A stretch of 51,728 nucleotides of DNA. Source: Phycisphaerae bacterium. GTDB taxonomy: Bacteria; Planctomycetota; Phycisphaerae; UBA1845; JAFGLZ01. Below are positions 47,403 through 51,728 of this stretch, piece after piece; positions within the stretch are counted from its first letter, which is position 1; every line of letters begins with the position of its first letter. The notes under the pieces were generated by a model, which was not told the DNA's origin, did no database searches, and was given only the letters and a program-made list of their open reading frames with translations. Position numbers and translations under genes: made by a program. The DNA lies in NCBI GenBank assembly GCA_016927755.1, contig JAFGLZ010000226.1, positions 1 to 51,728 on the forward strand, given 5' to 3'.

Positions 47403-48653
47403 GTGGACGAACCAAACCGACGTGACCACATTACCCGAAGGACCGCGCTACGCCGAATCGGCGCCGCCTCCGCCGCCGGGGCCGGGCTGACCATCCTGTC
47501 TCGGCCCCGCTCGGCCCGCGCCGCCACGCGCGCAAAATGGAATGCCCCCAAGGGCGTCGAGGTCTGGCAGCTCACCGACAAGAGCTACTCCCAGGCCAAC
47601 ATCTACTGCGAACACTCCTACTGCTCCGCCGACTCCCGTCGCTTCGTCTACGAGCGCCGGAACGAGGCCAAGAAGGACGGCCCCAACCCGGCAGAGTACG
47701 TGGTGATGGAACTGGGTACGTGGAAACAAGAACGGTTGGACGAGGGCCTCGCGCGGACCGGCGTGGCCATCTCCCGCGACGGGGTCTTCTACTACCTCAA
47801 GCGCTTCGCGCCGGGCGACGGGCTCTGGCTGATGCGCGCCAACCTGAGCGACGGAAAGCCCCGGAAGGTCCACCGTCTCGAGGCGCCCCTCTGGAGCATC
47901 GCCACCGTCTCGTCCGACCACCGCTACTACGCCTGCGGGCGGATGCTCGACGGCGAGATCCAAGACGGCAAACAGGTCTTCGGCGTCTGCCTCATCGACC
48001 TGAAGACCGGCCAGGAGCGGATCCTCACGCGCGGCACCGACATCATGAACCCCCACCCGCAGGTCGCTCCGGACGGAAAGTCGCTCCTGATCCAGCACAA
48101 CCGCGGCGGGAAGGTCCTGCCGGGCGGGAAGTACGAGAGCCTCGTCGGGCCGGAGGGCGCGACGCTCTTCCTGCTCTCGCTGGACGGCAAGAGGACCCCG
48201 CTCCAGATCGGTAAGCCGTACACGACGCCGATCTCCGGACACGAAACTTGGATCGACCCGACGCGAGAGATCCTGGCCTCGGTCGCCGCGTTGGACGAGT
48301 ACGCGCCCGACAAGGGCAACCTCGTCGCGCTCCGCCAGGGGTCGGCCCCCCGACGTGTGACCAAAGGGTACAACTTCAACCACGTCCACGCGTCCCGCTG
48401 CGGTCGGGTGTTCCTGGCCGACGACTGGAAACCCCCGTATCGGCAGGTACTGGGCTCGATCAAGACGGGCAAGTCGTGCGTGCTGCTCGACATGTACGAC
48501 TCGCAAAGACAAATGTCCAAACCCGCCCACGCCCACACCTATCTCACGCGCGACCTGAAATGGGCCATCTTCAACAGCGATCGCACCGGCCCGATCCTGC
48601 TCTACGCCGCGCGCGTGCCGGGCGAGCTGATCGACGACGTACTGAAGGCCTAA
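47403..48653 (+). CDS. Oligogalacturonate-lyase-like beta-propeller (PL22-like), Tat-exported
   Basis: 416 residues from GTG 47403 with GGAGGAG 5 nt upstream. The start HITRRTALRRIGAASAAGAGLTIL has twin arginines (R12-R13) and a hydrophobic core, a Tat signal. The body is a seven-bladed propeller: QANIYCEHSYCSADSRRFVYER, ISRDGVFYYLK, HRYYACGRM, NPHPQVAPDGKSLLIQHNRGG and the His-rich end SGHETWIDPTREI, NFNHVHASRCGRVFLADDW, HAHTYLTRDLKWAIFNSDRTG. The clustered His and Gln residues are those that bind Mn2+ in PL22. These enzymes eliminate unsaturated uronates from oligogalacturonides. Export is unusual for PL22, which is normally cytoplasmic. Confidence 0.82.
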   Translation: MDEPNRRDHITRRTALRRIGAASAAGAGLTILSRPRSARAATRAKWNAPKGVEVWQLTDKSYSQANIYCEHSYCSADSRRFVYERRNEAKKDGPNPAEYVVMELGTWKQERLDEGLARTGVAISRDGVFYYLKRFAPGDGLWLMRANLSDGKPRKVHRLEAPLWSIATVSSDHRYYACGRMLDGEIQDGKQVFGVCLIDLKTGQERILTRGTDIMNPHPQVAPDGKSLLIQHNRGGKVLPGGKYESLVGPEGATLFLLSLDGKRTPLQIGKPYTTPISGHETWIDPTREILASVAALDEYAPDKGNLVALRQGSAPRRVTKGYNFNHVHASRCGRVFLADDWKPPYRQVLGSIKTGKSCVLLDMYDSQRQMSKPAHAHTYLTRDLKWAIFNSDRTGPILLYAARVPGELIDDVLKA

Positions 48654-48695
48654 GCTGCCTGCAGGAGTCTTTGAACCGATCGCCAAGAACGGGTG

Positions 48696-48717
48696 CCCCA
48701 TCGCTTCAGCGGTGGGG
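48696..48717. repeat. Palindrome of a second dispersed type
   Basis: CCCCATCGC TTCA GCGGTGGGG forms a 9-bp stem with one G-U pair. The 48654-48976 gap shows this hairpin and no convincing gene; short frames through it (e.g. starting MPHRFSGGE) are made by the repeat itself. Confidence 0.65.
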
Positions 48718-48976
48718 AACTCGAATTCAGGCCTGCATTCATGTCCCCAACGGATGAGACTATGAACCGCTCATCAAGGGAATCGAGGACCAGGCTGTCA
48801 TGCCTTGTTGCAGCCCGCTTAGCGCCGACCCCCGCCCCGCGCCACCTTGAATCACCCGGCGAGAGCCAATATCGTGGACTCTGACGCGGCGACGCACCGC
48901 GGCGCCCGGGCCGCCTGCACGCGGACCGGGCTGCCCGACCCCTACGCCTTCGCCGCTGTCCAGGAGGTGGGTGTCC

Positions 48977-51728
48977 CATGCGGATTTCTATGAGCAGGCT
49001 CCTCTGGCGGGTCGTTCCCGTTCTCGTCGTCGTGGCTTCAACTCGTTCCCTCGCAAAGGAGTCTCAGGCGAAGGCTGCCGAAGTCATTGGGCCGCCGAGG
49101 ATCGACAAGCCGCTGATCGCCTGCTGGCACTTCGATGAGGAGTTCGGGCAAGACTGCGCCGACGCCGCCGGCAACGGCTGCGACGTGGCCCCCGAGCCCG
49201 GCCGGACCGGCGGGCTAGACAGGACGCAGGGCGTCTACGGCGGCGCCATGAGCTTCACCGGCCGGCACATGCTCCGCGTGCCCCGCAAGCCCGACTTCGA
49301 CCGGCTCGGCAAGATCTCGCTGAGCGCCTGGACCATGCCGACGGAGCTCAGCGGCTACCGCCAGATCTTCCGAAAGGATGACGGCTCCGACCGCGTCCTC
49401 TTCTCCTTCCAGCATGACGGCACCATCCTGTCCCTGGGCCTGAATATCGGCGGCTACGTCGAGTGCGACGCCAAGATCGATCCGAAACGCCTCCTCGACG
49501 GCGCATGGCATCACTGCGCCGCCACGTTCGACGGCGCCGTCATGCGAGTCTACCTCGATGGCAAGCAGGTCGGCGCCCTCGAGCGACGCGGTACGATCAC
49601 AGCCGGTGGCGGCGCCCCCGGCTGCATCGGCTCGTCCGACGGGCGCGAATACTTCCTGGGCGCCATGGACGAACTCCGCATCTACCGCGACGCCCTGACC
49701 CCCGAGGAGATCGCCCGACTCCACCAGTCCGGCGTCCGAACGCTGGCCAAGGCCTATGAGCCCGCGCCCGCCGGAGAGGCCAAGATCGACAAGCCCCTCC
49801 TGGCGCACTGGACCTTCAACGAAATCGGACCCGTCATCCACGACACGTCCGTCAAGAGCGGCTTGGACGTCGTCACGAAAGCCATGCTCTGCCGCACCCG
49901 CGGCGTCTACGGCCGAGCCCTCGACCTCCACGGCAGCCACGCCCTCAAGACCCGTGGCGTCTCCAAGTCCGCCTCCCTGGCGGGCATCACCCTCTCGGCC
50001 TGGGCCAAGCCCACCGACGTCAGCGGATACCGTGAGATCTTCCGACAGGAGGCCGACCAGCGCCTCCTCTTCTCGTTCCAAGAGAGCGGCTCCATCCTGT
50101 CGCTCGGCCTGAATATCGGTGGCTACATCGAGTGCGACGGCAAGATCAGCAGCGCCCAACTCCTCGACGGATGGTGGCATCACTGCGCCGCCACGTTCGA
50201 CGGCAAGTGCATGCGGATCTACTTCGACGGCAAGGAAGTCGGCGCCCTCGAACGTTCCGGCACGATCGCCACCACCTACGCGGCCCCGTCCTTCATCGGC
50301 TCCAGCGGCGGACAAAACGAGCACTTCCAGGGCGCTCTCGATGACCTGAGGGTCTACGGTCAGGCGCTCAGCCCCGCCGACGTCGCCCTGCTCTACAAGC
50401 ACGGCCAGGCGTCGTTGGACAAGTTCGCCGAGGCCCTGGCCAAGGATCTGGGCTCCTTCTACGTCCCCGGTAAGACGTTCGCCGAAACGCTCGCCAACTC
50501 GCGCAGGAACCTCTTCGAGAAGAATCTCCACCTCACGCGAGACCTCGCCGAGGTCCTCGTCGGAAAGCTCCGCGCAGACTTCCCCGAAGATTGCGACAAG
50601 TTCGTGGAGTTCACCGGCATCCCCCCGATCCGCTTCCTGATGGCCAAGGATGACGCCGCCGGCGCGAGTCACGCGAGCCGACTCATCGAGCTGATGCTCG
50701 AGTACAAGCCGCTCACCGACGACCAGTGGAAGCGACAGACACCCGAGCAAGTCGCCCAATGGAAGCAGGCTGACGCCATCGCCGCCCGATTCGAAGCCCT
50801 AAAGGCCCGCGGCGACGCCGCGCGATTCTCTCCCGAGTGGGTTGACGTCATCCTGGCCGCCGGCCGACGCATCCAGTTCCGTCCGCACGCCAGGGAGCCC
50901 GTCGCGCCGTACCGAACTCCTTCGACCCCGGAGACCAGAACCCTCTCGGCCGAGGAGGCCCGCGCCGCCCTCGAGCGCGACTGGCTGCACCAGGCGGACA
51001 ACAAACCCACCCCACAGCGCATTCGCGACGAGATCGAATGGACGCTCCAGCTCGCCGGAAGAATCCAGGCCGACTACCCCGGCAAGGTCGACGTCTACAC
51101 GGAGCTTGCCCGGCTCGCCGAACTCGCCGATTTAGCCGCAAGGCTCACCACGCCCGACCCGCAGCTCTACTTCCAGGTCAGGCGGCTCAAGCGACAGATC
51201 GTCTTCAAGAACCCCGTGCTCGACTTCACCAAGATCCTGCTGGTCGACATGCCCTTCCCCCAGGGCTCCGAGTGGCCTCACGAGACGCGCCACCGACTCG
51301 GATACATGGCCGTCCCGGGCGCAAGGCTGCTCGTCCTCGATGGCCTCTCGCCCGACGGAAAGCTCACGCAGCTCATGCCCAAGCTCCCCCTGCACGGGTC
51401 CTTCTGGCGCCCCGACCTGTCCTACGACGCCAAGAAGGTCGTCTTCTGCTTCAAGCCGCACAACGAGAAATCGTTCCACCTGTACGAAATTAACATCGAC
51501 GGCACCGGCCTGCGACAGATCACCGACGGGCCGTTCGACGACATCGATCCGATCTATCTCCCCGACGGCGAGAACGTTGCCTTCGTGACAACTCGTGGCC
51601 TCAACTATGTCCGCTGTATGCCGCCGACCAATTCGTTTGTTTTGACCCGATGCCGGCTCGACGGCAAGAAGATGTATTTCATTTCTCGCAATAACGAGCC
51701 CGACTACCTCCCAAGCTTGATGCCCGAC
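48977..51728 (+). CDS. Secreted LamG-LamG-beta-propeller protein with hydrazine-synthase-alpha-like tail, 5' part
   Basis: At least 917 residues; the 3' end is outside the window. ATG 48977 has AGGAGG about 10 nt upstream and a signal peptide (LWRVVPVLVVVASTRSLA). Two homologous LamG/concanavalin-type domains follow, at about residues 47-253 and 273-477, each with the ISLSAW / LLDGAWHHCAATFDG / YLDGKQVGALERRG / IGSSDG blocks; they should bind carbohydrate. A helical region reaches residue ~720. From about residue 750 a TolB-like propeller begins (YEINIDGTGLRQITDGPFDD), then RGLNYVRCMPPTNSFVLTRC and MYFISRNNEPDYLPSLMPD, which matches the alpha subunit of hydrazine synthase and its many planctomycete relatives of unknown function. 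Confidence 0.85.

Noticed and set aside
48693..48884. 63-residue frame starting MPHRFSGGE
   Set aside because: It begins inside a palindrome and has no ribosome site or family.
49215..50759. A 514-residue minus-strand frame opposite the LamG protein
   Set aside because: It mirrors the internal LamG duplication, which explains its repeats; no start signal.
1..51728. CRISPR array, prophage or insertion sequence
   Set aside because: No regularly spaced direct repeats, no Cas, phage structural, integrase or transposase proteins were recognised; the repeats present are isolated palindromes.

Overview
The window is high-GC DNA from a free-living bacterium, most likely a member of the Planctomycetota and probably of the Phycisphaerae side of that phylum. 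The reasons are the mixture seen here: a PEP-CTERM protein beside a DPN-rich secreted protein with a Cys-Gly C-terminal anchor, a type II pseudopilin-like protein of the planctomycete kind, Cys4 zinc-ribbon membrane proteins, many glycoside hydrolases with a sulfatase, a LamG/beta-propeller protein with a tail like hydrazine-synthase alpha, and dispersed palindromes of the CATGGGCATCTTGCCCATG type. No rRNA, tRNA, CRISPR array, integrase or transposase was seen.

Layout. 1-858 is the 3' end of proA. 896-4906 holds surface or exported proteins (PEP-CTERM, DPN-rich, pseudopilin) with a divergent promoter region near 3.6-3.7 kb. 4920-14927 carries a clan GH-A hydrolase, a truncated flavoprotein-like ORF, a two-domain M16 peptidase, a PilZ protein, a small membrane protein, a GNAT acetyltransferase, a large secreted hydrolase-like protein, a YwqG/DUF1963 protein and a small conserved protein. 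15027-18406 is a minus-strand sugar ABC cassette with one permease and two tandem paralogous binding proteins but no ATPase. 18563-21083 has a polytopic glycosyltransferase and a lipocalin-like protein. 21158-22407 is a translationally coupled PIN toxin and large partner in lower-GC DNA. 22716-26048 is a divergent GH20-like hexosaminidase and sialidase pair. 26140-28733 has a methyltransferase flanked by two paralogous zinc-ribbon membrane proteins. 28798-32651 has a secreted toroidal glycosidase and a membrane protein.

From 33.0 to 37.2 kb the DNA is mosaic. It contains a HicA/HicB-like pair, a truncated duplicate of a transporter gene, an overlapping pair (89-aa protein plus retropepsin-like protein) whose start codon lies in a palindrome, and then an overlapping operon of a choline-transporter-like SSS symporter and phosphatidylcholine synthase. 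Together the last two suggest choline scavenging directly into membrane phosphatidylcholine. A small lipoprotein with a potentially structured leader and a strong terminator follows.

38255-48653 is a carbohydrate-catabolic run: aldo/keto reductase, Gfo/Idh/MocA dehydrogenase, methyltransferase, GH130 phosphorylase, sulfatase, GH29 fucosidase, then a divergent beta-helix protein and PL22-like lyase. With the sialidase, hexosaminidase and sugar ABC parts it points to growth on sulfated, fucosylated, possibly sialylated or uronate-rich glycans. The window ends inside a large LamG-LamG-propeller protein.
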